64,000 nucleotides of DNA from JASHPR01 sp963778075 (GTDB lineage Bacteria; Actinomycetota; Actinomycetes; Streptosporangiales; Streptosporangiaceae). Both the position numbers and the translations under genes were made by a program. The notes under the pieces are model-generated. The model was not told the origin of the DNA and made no database searches. It was given only the letters and a program-made list of their open reading frames with translations. The number at the start of each line of letters is the position of its first letter. The stretch's first letter is position 1. Shown piece by piece: positions 1 through 7,793 of this stretch. The stretch lies in the NCBI GenBank assembly GCA_963778075.1, contig CAVZTJ010000015.1, positions 248,001 through 312,000 of the forward strand, in the 5' to 3' direction.

Positions 1-111
1 TCCTCGTTCTCATCACGCGCACGCCTGCGAACGCGCTCATTCGGTCTCTGGGAGCCAAGGCGCCAGGCGCCCGGCCACGCCCTACTAACTCACATGTGCG
101 GGGCGGCGCAT
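1..111. other. intergenic, left edge
   Basis: This is the stretch downstream of trmD, which is read leftward. No start codon with a ribosome site and no clear coding signal is visible. In related genomes rplS (ribosomal protein L19) usually follows trmD, so that gene probably lies just outside the window; this is inference. Confidence 0.4.
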
Positions 112-918
112 TCAGTCTGCCATATCTTGGCCGCTGAAAGGAAAGCCAGCCTCAGAGAGTACCTCACGATCGCGGGAATCGAGACCGCTGGCCGCCGCCC
201 CGTGACCGCGGGCCAGCCTCGCGGCGAGGTCCGGGCGGTTCGCCGCGGTCTGGCGCAGCGCGGCATCGCGACGCCACCGGGCTATGGCGGCGTGGTCGCC
301 GGACAGCAGGACCGGGGGCACCTCCCGCCCCCGCCAGACCCGCGGCCTGGTGTACGCGGGCCCCTCAAGGAGCCCGGCCATCGGCCCGGAGCCGCCGCCG
401 AACGAGTCGTCTGGCGCGGAGTCGGCATTGCCGATAACGCCGGGCAGCAGCCTGCACACCGCCTCGATCATCACCAGCACGGCCGGCTCGCCTCCCGCGA
501 GCACATAGTCGCCGATCGTCACCTCGTCGACGGGCAGCCGGGCGCGCGCCTCTTCGGCCACGCGCGCGTCGATCCCCTCGTACCTGCCGCAGGCGAACAC
601 GAGGTGGCTCTCCAGCGCGTAGCGGGCCGCCAGTTCCTGCGTGAACGGCACCCCCGCCGGGCTCGGCAGCACCAGCCGGGCGGCGGCGCTCGCGGGCACC
701 ACCGCGTCGATCGCCTCACCCCACGGCTCGGGCTTCATCACCATCCCCGGGCCGCCGCCGAACGGGGCGTCATCGACCGAATGGTGCGGGTCGTGCGCCC
801 AGGTCCTCAGGTCGTGAACCCCGAATTCGATGTCACCGCGCTGCGCTGCCTTGCCGATGAGCGAGACCCGCAACGGCGCGAAGTACTCGGGAAAGATCGT
901 GATGATGTCTACGCGCAT
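112..918 (-). CDS. trmD: tRNA (guanine-37-N1)-methyltransferase
   Basis: TrmD transfers a methyl group from S-adenosylmethionine to N1 of G37 in tRNAs reading CNN codons, which prevents +1 frameshifting. The 268-residue protein opens with MRVDIITIFPEYF and carries the SPOUT trefoil-knot motifs GDYVLAGGEPAVLVMIE and RLLPGVIGN near residues 125-155. It starts at an ATG preceded by GGAGG five bases upstream. It is the last gene seen in the rpsP-khpA-rimM-trmD operon, 11 bases after rimM. A low-similarity C-terminal tail of about 40 residues is usual in actinobacteria. The identification is firm. Confidence 0.97.
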   Translation of the reverse strand: MRVDIITIFPEYFAPLRVSLIGKAAQRGDIEFGVHDLRTWAHDPHHSVDDAPFGGGPGMVMKPEPWGEAIDAVVPASAAARLVLPSPAGVPFTQELAARYALESHLVFACGRYEGIDARVAEEARARLPVDEVTIGDYVLAGGEPAVLVMIEAVCRLLPGVIGNADSAPDDSFGGGSGPMAGLLEGPAYTRPRVWRGREVPPVLLSGDHAAIARWRRDAALRQTAANRPDLAARLARGHGAAASGLDSRDREVLSEAGFPFSGQDMAD

Positions 919-929
919 CGCGACCTCCG

Positions 930-1454
930 CTAGCCGACCGCGCCGAGGTCGAGCAGCCCCGGTGGCGGGTCGATGACCAGACGGCCGGCCTTGACGTCGA
1001 CCTCGGGCACCAGGGCCGCGACGAACGGCACCAGGACCTCCTCGGCACCCGGCCGGTCCGGCCTGATCACCAGCAGATCCTGCCCCTGGTGCAGCACGTC
1101 GGCCACCACCCCGACCGGCTCGCCGGCAACGGTCGCCACGTCGAGCCCGATCAGCTCGAAGTCGTTGAACTCGTCCGGATCCTCGGCCGGGGTCACCTCA
1201 GCCGAGTCCATCACGAGCAGCGTCCCACGCAGGTCCTCGGCGCTGGTCCGGTCGGCGTAACCGGCGAAACTGACCAGCAGGCGGCCGGAGTGCCAGCGAG
1301 CCGACGACACGGTCAGCGGACCCCGCGCGGCTGGCTCGGTTGCCAGAACCGAGCCAGCCGCGAACCGGGAGTCCGGCTCGTCGGTGTGCACCTGCACGGT
1401 CAGCTCACCGCGGAGCCCGTGCGGCCGACCGATGCGGCCGACGACCAGCTGCAT
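930..1454 (-). CDS. rimM: 16S rRNA processing protein RimM
   Basis: RimM binds ribosomal protein S19 and the 30S head and assists late 16S rRNA maturation. The 174-residue product begins MQLVVGRIGRPHGLRGELTV, the typical N-terminal RimM barrel, and ends with a PRC-barrel whose conserved end reads LVPFVAALVPEVD near residue 140. The ATG start lies 6 bases downstream of the khpA stop, so the genes are probably translationally coupled. It sits between khpA and trmD, the standard bacterial order. Confidence 0.96.
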   Translation of the reverse strand: MQLVVGRIGRPHGLRGELTVQVHTDEPDSRFAAGSVLATEPAARGPLTVSSARWHSGRLLVSFAGYADRTSAEDLRGTLLVMDSAEVTPAEDPDEFNDFELIGLDVATVAGEPVGVVADVLHQGQDLLVIRPDRPGAEEVLVPFVAALVPEVDVKAGRLVIDPPPGLLDLGAVG

Positions 1455-1460
1455 GGCCGG

Positions 1461-1712
1461 CTAGCGAATCTCGTCAGTGTCCAGGAGGTCGACCCTGACG
1501 TACGCGTTGCCGGCCAGCGAGCCGATCACGGTCCGCAGCGCCCTGGCCGTCCGCCCTCCGCGCCCGATGACCTTGCCGAGGTCGTCCGGGTGCACGCGGA
1601 CCTCGAGAACTCGGCCCCTGCGCAGTCCGCGGCTGTCCACGCGGACATCGTCAGGGAACTCGACGATGCCGCGAACCAGGTGCTCGAGAGCCTCTTCGAG
1701 CACGTCAGTCAC
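1461..1712 (-). CDS. khpA: KH-domain RNA-binding protein KhpA
   Basis: This small RNA-binding protein of 83 residues consists of one KH domain. The GxxG loop is seen in DLGKVIGRGGRTARALR near residues 44-60. In Gram-positive bacteria KhpA acts with KhpB as an RNA chaperone that affects cell elongation. I chose the GTG at 1712 because it gives the family length and overlaps the rpsP stop by 8 bases, which suggests translational coupling. The frame stays open upstream, but that part is antisense-like low-complexity sequence of rpsP in another frame and is not part of this gene. Confidence 0.93.
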   Translation of the reverse strand: MTDVLEEALEHLVRGIVEFPDDVRVDSRGLRRGRVLEVRVHPDDLGKVIGRGGRTARALRTVIGSLAGNAYVRVDLLDTDEIR

Positions 1713-2577
1713 TGCCCGAGGAGTCCGAGTCGGCAGCGACAGCGGCCGGGTCGGCCTCGGCTTCCTGTGCGTCGCTCGCCGCCTCGGCGGCCTCGTCCTT
1801 CGCGTCCTTCGCCTTGCCGTCGCCAGCGGCCTTGGCCTTGTCGTCAGCCTTGGCTTCGTCGCCGGCCTTGGCCTTGTCGTCAGCCTTCGGCTTGTCGTCA
1901 GCCTTCGGCTTGTCGTCAGCCTTCGGCTTGTCGTCAGCCTTCGGCTTGTCGTCAGCCTTGGCCTTGTCATCAGCCTTGGCTTCGTCGCCGGCCTTGGCCT
2001 TGTCATCAGCCTTGGCTTCGTCGCCGGCCTTGGCCTTGTCATCAGCCTTCGCCTTATCGTCGGCCTTGGCCTTGTCATCGGCTTTCGCCTTGGCAGGCTG
2101 GTCGGCCTTGGCCCTAGCGGGCTTCTCGGCCTTGGACGACGCGTCCTTCGATGCGGGCTTGCCTGCCTTCTCGGCGGTCGCGCCGGAGTCCTTGGCGGAC
2201 CTGCCCCGGCCCTTTTGTGCCGGAGAGGCGTCGCCAAGGGTCTCCTTGACGGCGGCGGCGAAGATCTCTTTCCTGTCCTCCTTGGGCGCCGCCGTCTTCA
2301 GCGTGCCTTCGGTACCGGGCAGGCCCTTGAACTTCTGCCAGTCGCCGGTGATCTCAAGGATCTTCCTCACCGGGTCGGTCGGCTGAGCTCCCACAGACAG
2401 CCAGTGCTGCGCCCGGTCCGAGTTGACCTCGATGAACGACGGCTCTGCCTTCGGGTGGTACTTGCCGATCTCCTCGATCGCGCGCCCATCCCGCTTGGTG
2501 CGGGAGTCGGCGACGACGATCCTGTAGAACGGCGCCCGGATCTTGCCCAGGCGCTTCAGCTTGATCTTTACAGCCAC
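1705..2577 (-). CDS. rpsP: 30S ribosomal protein S16 with long Lys/Ala/Asp tail
   Basis: S16 is an assembly protein of the small subunit body. The core, about residues 1-80, begins VAVKIKLKRLGKIRAPFYR and contains RIVVADSRTKRDGR. I chose the GTG at 2577, preceded by GGGAGA; an ATG 14 codons upstream would add non-family residues. The protein is 290 residues against 80-90 for most S16 and roughly 140-170 in many actinobacteria. From about residue 165 it is built of six-residue KADDKA/KADDKP/KAGDEA units. It overlaps khpA by 8 bases and heads the khpA-rimM-trmD operon. The tail is highly charged and predicted disordered; its role is unknown. Confidence 0.95.
   Translation of the reverse strand: MAVKIKLKRLGKIRAPFYRIVVADSRTKRDGRAIEEIGKYHPKAEPSFIEVNSDRAQHWLSVGAQPTDPVRKILEITGDWQKFKGLPGTEGTLKTAAPKEDRKEIFAAAVKETLGDASPAQKGRGRSAKDSGATAEKAGKPASKDASSKAEKPARAKADQPAKAKADDKAKADDKAKADDKAKAGDEAKADDKAKAGDEAKADDKAKADDKPKADDKPKADDKPKADDKPKADDKAKAGDEAKADDKAKAAGDGKAKDAKDEAAEAASDAQEAEADPAAVAADSDSSGSD
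1829..2096. repeat. 18-bp tandem repeats inside rpsP
   Basis: The 3' half of rpsP consists of degenerate 18-bp units, one unit per six residues. Four consecutive nearly identical copies (unit GTCGTCAGCCTTCGGCTT on the plus strand) run from about 1877 to 1950, flanked by diverged copies. All copies stay in frame and keep the K-x-D/E pattern, so length variation between strains by slippage would be tolerated. Confidence 0.9.
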
Positions 2578-2767
2578 GGGTGCGGTCTTCTCCCAAACAT
2601 TGATTGGCAGGTGGCGCACGCGTCAGGTGGGGAACACTGGCGGCGCCGCCAGTTGGAAGCGGCCCAGCGGGGGAGAGAGGGCCCCGCGTTGCCGCTGTCG
2701 CGCTCACATTCTGCCAGATGCCGCGAGCTAAGGCGTCATCACCGCCCGGCCGCTGGCAACGAGCAGG

Positions 2768-4363
2768 CTACCTGCCCTTCTTACCCGGGCGGCCGCGGCG
2801 GTTGGGCACCGGCCCTCGCAACCCGGGCGGCAGGTTCGGCTGCGGCCCGCCGAATCCCGGCGGCAACTTGAATCCGCCGTCGCCCGCGCCGAACCCGTCG
2901 GGCAGCCCTGGTATCGAGCCCGGCATGGCCGGCCCGTTGCCGGCCGGAAGCCCCGCGGGCCCGGCTGCGGGCCGCGTGGCCACGCCACCCGACCCGGGGC
3001 GCCCGCCCTTGGACTTCTTCTTTCCCTTGCGGGCCTTCTGCGCGCCGCGCCGCATGCCCGGCATGCCCATCACTTGCCGCATCATCTTCTGGGCCTCGAG
3101 GAACCTGGTGATGAGCGAGCCCACCTCACCGACCGTGACTCCCGAGCCCCCCGCGATCCGCGCCCGGCGCGAACCGTTGATGATCTTCGGGTTCTGGCGC
3201 TCCCCGGGCGTCATCGAGTTCACGATCGCCTCAGCGCGGTCCAGATCCTTGTCATTGATCTGGCTGAGCATCTCCCGGTTCTGGGCGGCCCCGGGCAGCA
3301 TGCCGAGCAGGTTGCCGATCGGCCCGAGCTTGCGCACCATGGCCAGCTGCTCGACGAAGTCCTGCAGCGTGAAGCCTTCGCCCGAGGCCAGCTTCTCGGC
3401 CATCGAGGCGGCCTGGTCCTGGTCGAAGGTGCGCTCGGCCTGCTCGATCAGCGTGAGGATGTCGCCGAGGTCGAGAATCCGGGACGCCATCCGGTCCGGG
3501 TGGAAGAGATCGAAATCCTCGAGCCTCTCCCCGGACGACGCGAACATGACCGGCTTGCCGGTGATCTGGGCGATGGACAGGGCAGCGCCGCCGCGCGCGT
3601 CACCGTCGAGCTTGGTCAGGACCACGCCGTCGTAGCCGACGCCGTCGAGGAACGCCTGCGCGGTCGTCACCGCGTCCTGCCCGATCATGGCGTCGACCAC
3701 GAACAGGATCTCGTCCGGGTCGACGGCGTCCCTGATCGAGGCGGCCTGCTGCATCAGCTCTTCATCGATGCCGAGCCGGCCCGCGGTGTCGATGATGACG
3801 ATGTTCTGCATCCGCCGCTTGGCCTCGTCGATCGACGCCCGGGCCACCTCGACCGGGTCCCCCACGCCGTTGCCCGGCGACGGGGCGAAAACCGGCACCC
3901 CGGCGCGCTCGCCGAGTACCTGCAGCTGCTGCACCGCGTTGGGCCGCTGCAGGTCGGCGGCCACCATCATCGGGGTGTTTCCCTGCTGGCGCAGCCACAG
4001 GGCAAGCTTGGCCGCGGCCGTCGTCTTGCCGCCCCCCTGCAGCCCGGCCAGCATGATCACGGTCGGCGGGACCTTGGCGAATCGCAGCCGCCGCGCCTCG
4101 CCGCCGAGGATCTCGACGAGTTCCTCGTTGACGATCTTGATGACCTGCTGCGCGGGGTTGAGGGCCTCGGAGACCTCGGCCCCGGACGCCCGCTCCCTGA
4201 CCCGCGCGATGAACTGCCGCACGACCGGCAGCGCGACATCGGCTTCCAGCAGCGCGATCCTGATCTCACGGGTGGTCGCGTCGATGTCGGCAGCGGATAG
4301 CCGTCCCTGCCCGCGCAGGGACGAGAAGACCTTGTTTAGTCGATCGGAAAGTGTCTCGAACAC
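2768..4363 (-). CDS. ffh: signal recognition particle protein Ffh
   Basis: Ffh is the SRP GTPase. It binds 4.5S RNA and signal peptides and docks with FtsY to deliver nascent membrane proteins. The 531-residue protein starts at GTG with MFETLSDRLNKVFSSLRGQG. The NG domain shows the P-loop GLQGGGKTT near residue 107, DTAGR near 190 and TKLDGDARGG near 250. The methionine-rich M domain follows, with GNLLGMLPGA near 353. The last 80 residues are Gly/Pro-rich with PGLRGPVPNRRGRPGKKGR at the end, an extension common in actinobacteria. It lies 190 bases upstream of rpsP on the same strand. Confidence 0.97.
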   Translation of the reverse strand: MFETLSDRLNKVFSSLRGQGRLSAADIDATTREIRIALLEADVALPVVRQFIARVRERASGAEVSEALNPAQQVIKIVNEELVEILGGEARRLRFAKVPPTVIMLAGLQGGGKTTAAAKLALWLRQQGNTPMMVAADLQRPNAVQQLQVLGERAGVPVFAPSPGNGVGDPVEVARASIDEAKRRMQNIVIIDTAGRLGIDEELMQQAASIRDAVDPDEILFVVDAMIGQDAVTTAQAFLDGVGYDGVVLTKLDGDARGGAALSIAQITGKPVMFASSGERLEDFDLFHPDRMASRILDLGDILTLIEQAERTFDQDQAASMAEKLASGEGFTLQDFVEQLAMVRKLGPIGNLLGMLPGAAQNREMLSQINDKDLDRAEAIVNSMTPGERQNPKIINGSRRARIAGGSGVTVGEVGSLITRFLEAQKMMRQVMGMPGMRRGAQKARKGKKKSKGGRPGSGGVATRPAAGPAGLPAGNGPAMPGSIPGLPDGFGAGDGGFKLPPGFGGPQPNLPPGLRGPVPNRRGRPGKKGR

Positions 4364-4473
4364 GTCTGGCTGCCGTCCTCGCGCATGGCCTGTCGGTCAC
4401 CGGGCGCGTGCTGGACGCCGCGCCCCGGCTCGTACTGCCTGGGGCATGCACGTCGCACTGGCCCTGTCCCAGG

Positions 4474-5157
4474 CTATCCGGTCGGCGGCGGAGGCTGGGG
4501 ATGGTGCGGGAGGCGGGGCAGGCTGCCGTGCGCCGCGGCGAGGGAGGTCTTCTCGGCGCGCTCCCACTCCTCGACGTTGCGCAGCAGCGCGTCGAGGTAG
4601 GCGTGCAGGTGGGTGCGGTACACGTCGCTGAACGTGCGCAGGTAGGCCAGCTCGGCCTCGAGTTCCCTGCGATCGGCGTCCGGCTGGGTCGCCGGGGCCA
4701 CGAGGGCGGCCTCGGCGGCGCTGCTGGCCTCGGTGTGCGCCTCCTCCAGCATCACGGCGGCGTGCTTCTTGGCCTCGGTCAGTATCTCGTCCCTGCGGCG
4801 CCTGGCGTCCTGCGCGAGCTGCCTGCTGTAGTCCTGGGCATCGGCCACGTAGTTGTCGGCGGTCTGCTGCGCCTTAGACAGGATGCGCACCGCCTGGACG
4901 TGGGCGTCGTCCTGCCGGTAGCCGGCCTCGGCGTCGTCCCCGGACAGGCCCAGTACCCGCCGCCGCAGCCGCTGAACCTCATCAGCCAGGGCCGTCCGCT
5001 CGTTGAAGAGCCTGACCAGTTCTCTCTCGACCTGACCGCAGAACGCCCTGACGTGTTCTTCGTCGAGCCCACGCCGGCCGAGCCGCGCAGACGGGAACGT
5101 GACCGCCTGCACCGCGTCCGGGGTCAGCCTGTTATCGGTACGTGAGATCACGGACAT
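4474..5157 (-). CDS. DivIVA-domain coiled-coil protein
   Basis: This 227-residue protein has a DivIVA-type N-terminal membrane-curvature segment (LTPDAVQAVTFPSARLGRRG, then DEEHVRAFCGQVERELVRL, residues 11-50). A long coiled coil rich in Ala, Glu and Arg follows to about residue 205, then a Pro-rich end. Proteins of this type in actinobacteria organise polar growth or septation. I use the internal ATG at 5157; the frame is open further upstream but only across the antisense of the next gene. The start is 2 bases from the flavohemoglobin stop, so the two are probably co-transcribed. Its exact role is not known. Confidence 0.85.
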   Translation of the reverse strand: MSVISRTDNRLTPDAVQAVTFPSARLGRRGLDEEHVRAFCGQVERELVRLFNERTALADEVQRLRRRVLGLSGDDAEAGYRQDDAHVQAVRILSKAQQTADNYVADAQDYSRQLAQDARRRRDEILTEAKKHAAVMLEEAHTEASSAAEAALVAPATQPDADRRELEAELAYLRTFSDVYRTHLHAYLDALLRNVEEWERAEKTSLAAAHGSLPRLPHHPQPPPPTG

Positions 5158-5159
5158 GG

Positions 5160-6269
5160 CTAGCTCCAACCGAAGTCTTCGACGTGAACCTGGGTGGCGG
5201 GGACGCCCAGCGAGGAGAACCGCTCGGTCATGACCTCCACCATGGGCGTTGGCCCGGCGATGTAGGCCTCGTGGCTGGCCCACGAGCCCGACCGCGCAAC
5301 GACATCCGGCAGCGTCCCGCGCTCCCCGCGGTAGTCCGGGTCGTCGGACACGCACGCCGTGATGGTCAGCCAGGGACACTCAGCGCCGATCTTGTTCAGA
5401 TCCTGCAGGTCGTACAGCCCGCTGGCGTCCTGGGCGCCCACGAAGAGGTGGGTCTCGGGCGGGTCTGCACGCTCGGCGATCTGCCCCACGATCGCCTTCA
5501 GCGGCGCGAGGCCGGTGCTCCCGGCGACCAGGAGCACGTCGCGGGTCGAGCCGGTATCGAGGGTCAGCGAGCCAACCGGGGGGCCCAGCCGCAGCCGTGA
5601 GCCCGGGGTGAGCCCTCGCGCCAGCGCGAGGCTCAGCGCGCCGCCGTCGATGACGCGGACGTGGAATTCCATCGTCGCGTCCTCACGAGGCGCGTTGGCG
5701 ATGGAGTAGAGGCGCCAGATTCTCGGCCGCATCTCGGACTCGATCGCGACCGATTGGCCCGGCAGGAAGCTGAGAGTGTCGAGCGTTACCACGCGGAAGA
5801 CCGCAACGTCGAAGGTCCGCATCTCGCGAGACAGGACGGTGCCTTCCCAGAACGGCGGGTTGAGCTTCTCGTCCTGGGCCGCCGCCTCGGTCATGACGCT
5901 CGCCACGAGGCCGAACGCCTCTTGCCAGTCGGCGGCCAGCTCCGGTGTCCAGGCAGGCCCGCTGAAGTGGGCGAGGGTGGCGAGCAGGCTGCTGCCGACC
6001 GGCTCGTAGTGGGCAGCGAGCGTCCCGTACTTCCTGTGGTCGCGGCCTAATGCCTGGAGGAAGTCCGTGAGCTGGCCGGTGTTCTCGACGTCCGAGACGA
6101 TCGTGGCCAGGGCCCGCAGGAGGTGACCGCGCTGCTCCGCCATGGTGGCGGGGAACATGTCCCTCGTCTCCGGGTGCCTGAGGAAGAGGTCGGAGTAGAA
6201 GAACAGGGCCACCTCGTCGCCGTGCATGGCAACCCGGGCGAAGAACTCCTTCAGGCGCGCTGTATCCAA
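5160..6269 (-). CDS. flavohemoglobin-like protein (globin + FAD/NAD reductase)
   Basis: The N-terminal 130 residues form a globin domain (EFFARVAMHGDEVALFFYSD, then RDMFPATMAEQR; candidate proximal histidine in LGRDHRKYG). The C-terminal part is a ferredoxin-NADP reductase-like module with FAD motif RLYSIANAP and NAD-binding LLVAGSTGLAPLKAIV. Flavohemoglobins oxidise nitric oxide to nitrate using oxygen and NAD(P)H. I place the start at TTG 6269 because GGGGGGAGGA lies 4 bases upstream; an in-frame ATG at 6320 is an alternative. The length, 369 residues, is slightly below the usual 400. It sits apart from other stress genes, between ffh and ftsY. Confidence 0.87.
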   Translation of the reverse strand: MDTARLKEFFARVAMHGDEVALFFYSDLFLRHPETRDMFPATMAEQRGHLLRALATIVSDVENTGQLTDFLQALGRDHRKYGTLAAHYEPVGSSLLATLAHFSGPAWTPELAADWQEAFGLVASVMTEAAAQDEKLNPPFWEGTVLSREMRTFDVAVFRVVTLDTLSFLPGQSVAIESEMRPRIWRLYSIANAPREDATMEFHVRVIDGGALSLALARGLTPGSRLRLGPPVGSLTLDTGSTRDVLLVAGSTGLAPLKAIVGQIAERADPPETHLFVGAQDASGLYDLQDLNKIGAECPWLTITACVSDDPDYRGERGTLPDVVARSGSWASHEAYIAGPTPMVEVMTERFSSLGVPATQVHVEDFGWS

Positions 6270-6433
6270 CAGTCCTCCCCCCCAGGAAGGGACGAGCTCA
6301 ACGCTTAACGCAAATTGCATCCAGCCGCTTGCAGGATATATCGCCCGACCGCCTGACTCACGCAAGTAACCGTAAAGTGACGAGGCGAATACGAAAATTC
6401 GGCTTGGCGGCTCCTGACCGGCTAGCGGCAGGT

Positions 6434-6519
6434 GCCCGGATACGCCGCGATGTCCGATACGGCGAGACGTCCGATACCGCGCGACGTCCGATACGGCGCG
6501 ATGCCCGATACGGCTAGGC
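6434..6519. repeat. five tandem 17-bp repeats
   Basis: Five adjacent copies of a 17-bp unit, consensus GTCCGATACGGCGCGAY, lie at 6434-6451 (18 bp, first copy), 6452-6468, 6469-6485, 6486-6502 and 6503-6519. The last copy contains the ftsY stop codon. The array fills the end of the gap between ftsY and the flavohemoglobin-like gene, both read leftward, so it sits in the 3' end of ftsY and upstream of the flavohemoglobin promoter region. Confidence 0.85.
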
Positions 6520-7716
6520 GCCGACGATGGCGTCGACGAACGCCTCGGGCTCGAACGGAGCCAGATCGTCAGGGCCCTCGCCGAGACCGACCAGCTTCAC
6601 CGGCACGCCGAGCTCGCGCTGGACGGCGATCACAATCCCGCCCTTTGCCGTGCCGTCCAGCTTGGTGAGGACGATCCCGGTGACGTCGACGACCTCGGCG
6701 AACACCCGAGCCTGGCGCAGGCCGTTCTGGCCCGTCGTCGCGTCGAGGACGAGCAGCACCTCGTCGACCGTGGCGTGCCGGGAGATCACCCGCTTGATCT
6801 TGCCGAGCTCGTCCATCAGCCCGGCCTTGGTGTGCAGCCGTCCCGCGGTATCCACGATGACCACATCAACACCGCGCTCGATGCCGGCGTTGACCGCGTC
6901 GAACGCCACGCTAGCCGGGTCGGCTCCCTCCCGGTCGGACCGGATCGTCTGGGCGCCTACGCGATCCCCCCAGGTCTGCAGCTGGTCGGCGGCTGCGGCA
7001 CGGAACGTGTCGGCCGCGCCGAGCAGCACGGTCTGCCCGTCCCCGATCAGCACGCGCGCAAGCTTGCCGACCGTCGTCGTCTTGCCGGTCCCGTTGACGC
7101 CCACTACGAGCACGACCGCTGGCCGGTCACCGTGCCTGGCGGTGTGCAGCGTCCGGTCCATGTCCGCGCCGACTTGCTCGAGCAGCAGCTTGCGCAGCAG
7201 CGATTTGACCGACTCGGGGTCCCTGGTGCCTTCCACCTTGACGTCGGTGCGTAGCTCATCCACGAGCTGCCGGGCCGGGGCGACCCCCATGTCGGCCGTG
7301 ATCAGCGTGTCCTCGACCTCTTCCCACGTCTGCTCGTCCAGGCGATCGGAGGAGAGCAGGCCGAGCAGGGCGCCGCCCAGGGCGGACTGGGACCGCGCGA
7401 GCCTGCTGCGCAGCCGGACCAGCCAGGCCGATGGCGGCGGCTTCTCGGCGGGCGGAGCCGGCTTGGCAGGCGGGGCCGCCACATCCGGCTCCAGCGTCGG
7501 CGCGGCCGAGGTATCGGCCTCGCCGCGCTCAGCGGTCCCGGTGGCGCTGGCCGGCCCGGGTGCCGTCGTTGCGGCGCCGCCGTAGCCGACGCCGCGATCC
7601 GGCGCGGTGGAGGGGAGGCTGGGTGGAGCGCCGCGGCGCGAGCGGAGCAGCAAGGTGGTGCCGCCACCGCCGACCACAACGACGACGGCAACGATGATGA
7701 TGATTAGCTCTACCAT
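6514..7716 (-). CDS. ftsY: signal recognition particle receptor FtsY
   Basis: FtsY is the membrane receptor for the SRP-ribosome complex and a GTPase paralogous to Ffh. The 400-residue protein starts with a hydrophobic anchor (VELIIIIVAVVVVVGGGG, residues 2-19). An acidic/proline-rich A region follows to about residue 95, then the NG domain. P-loop GVNGTGKTTT is near residue 205, ADTFRAAAADQL near 237, DTAGRLHTK near 290 and TKLDGTAKGG near 352. The N-terminal transmembrane segment is normal for actinobacterial FtsY. It follows smc on the same strand with a gap of 77 bases. Confidence 0.97.
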   Translation of the reverse strand: MVELIIIIVAVVVVVGGGGTTLLLRSRRGAPPSLPSTAPDRGVGYGGAATTAPGPASATGTAERGEADTSAAPTLEPDVAAPPAKPAPPAEKPPPSAWLVRLRSRLARSQSALGGALLGLLSSDRLDEQTWEEVEDTLITADMGVAPARQLVDELRTDVKVEGTRDPESVKSLLRKLLLEQVGADMDRTLHTARHGDRPAVVLVVGVNGTGKTTTVGKLARVLIGDGQTVLLGAADTFRAAAADQLQTWGDRVGAQTIRSDREGADPASVAFDAVNAGIERGVDVVIVDTAGRLHTKAGLMDELGKIKRVISRHATVDEVLLVLDATTGQNGLRQARVFAEVVDVTGIVLTKLDGTAKGGIVIAVQRELGVPVKLVGLGEGPDDLAPFEPEAFVDAIVGA

Positions 7717-7793
7717 GACCGCCCCAGTCTCCCAGACAACCCGCCCACTTCCCCACCCCCCTTCACGGCCCGCTCCACCCGCCCACAGGCGGG

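Noticed and set aside
1829..2096. CRISPR-like short repeats
   Set aside because: The 18-bp units are directly adjacent without unique spacers and encode a regular protein repeat in rpsP.
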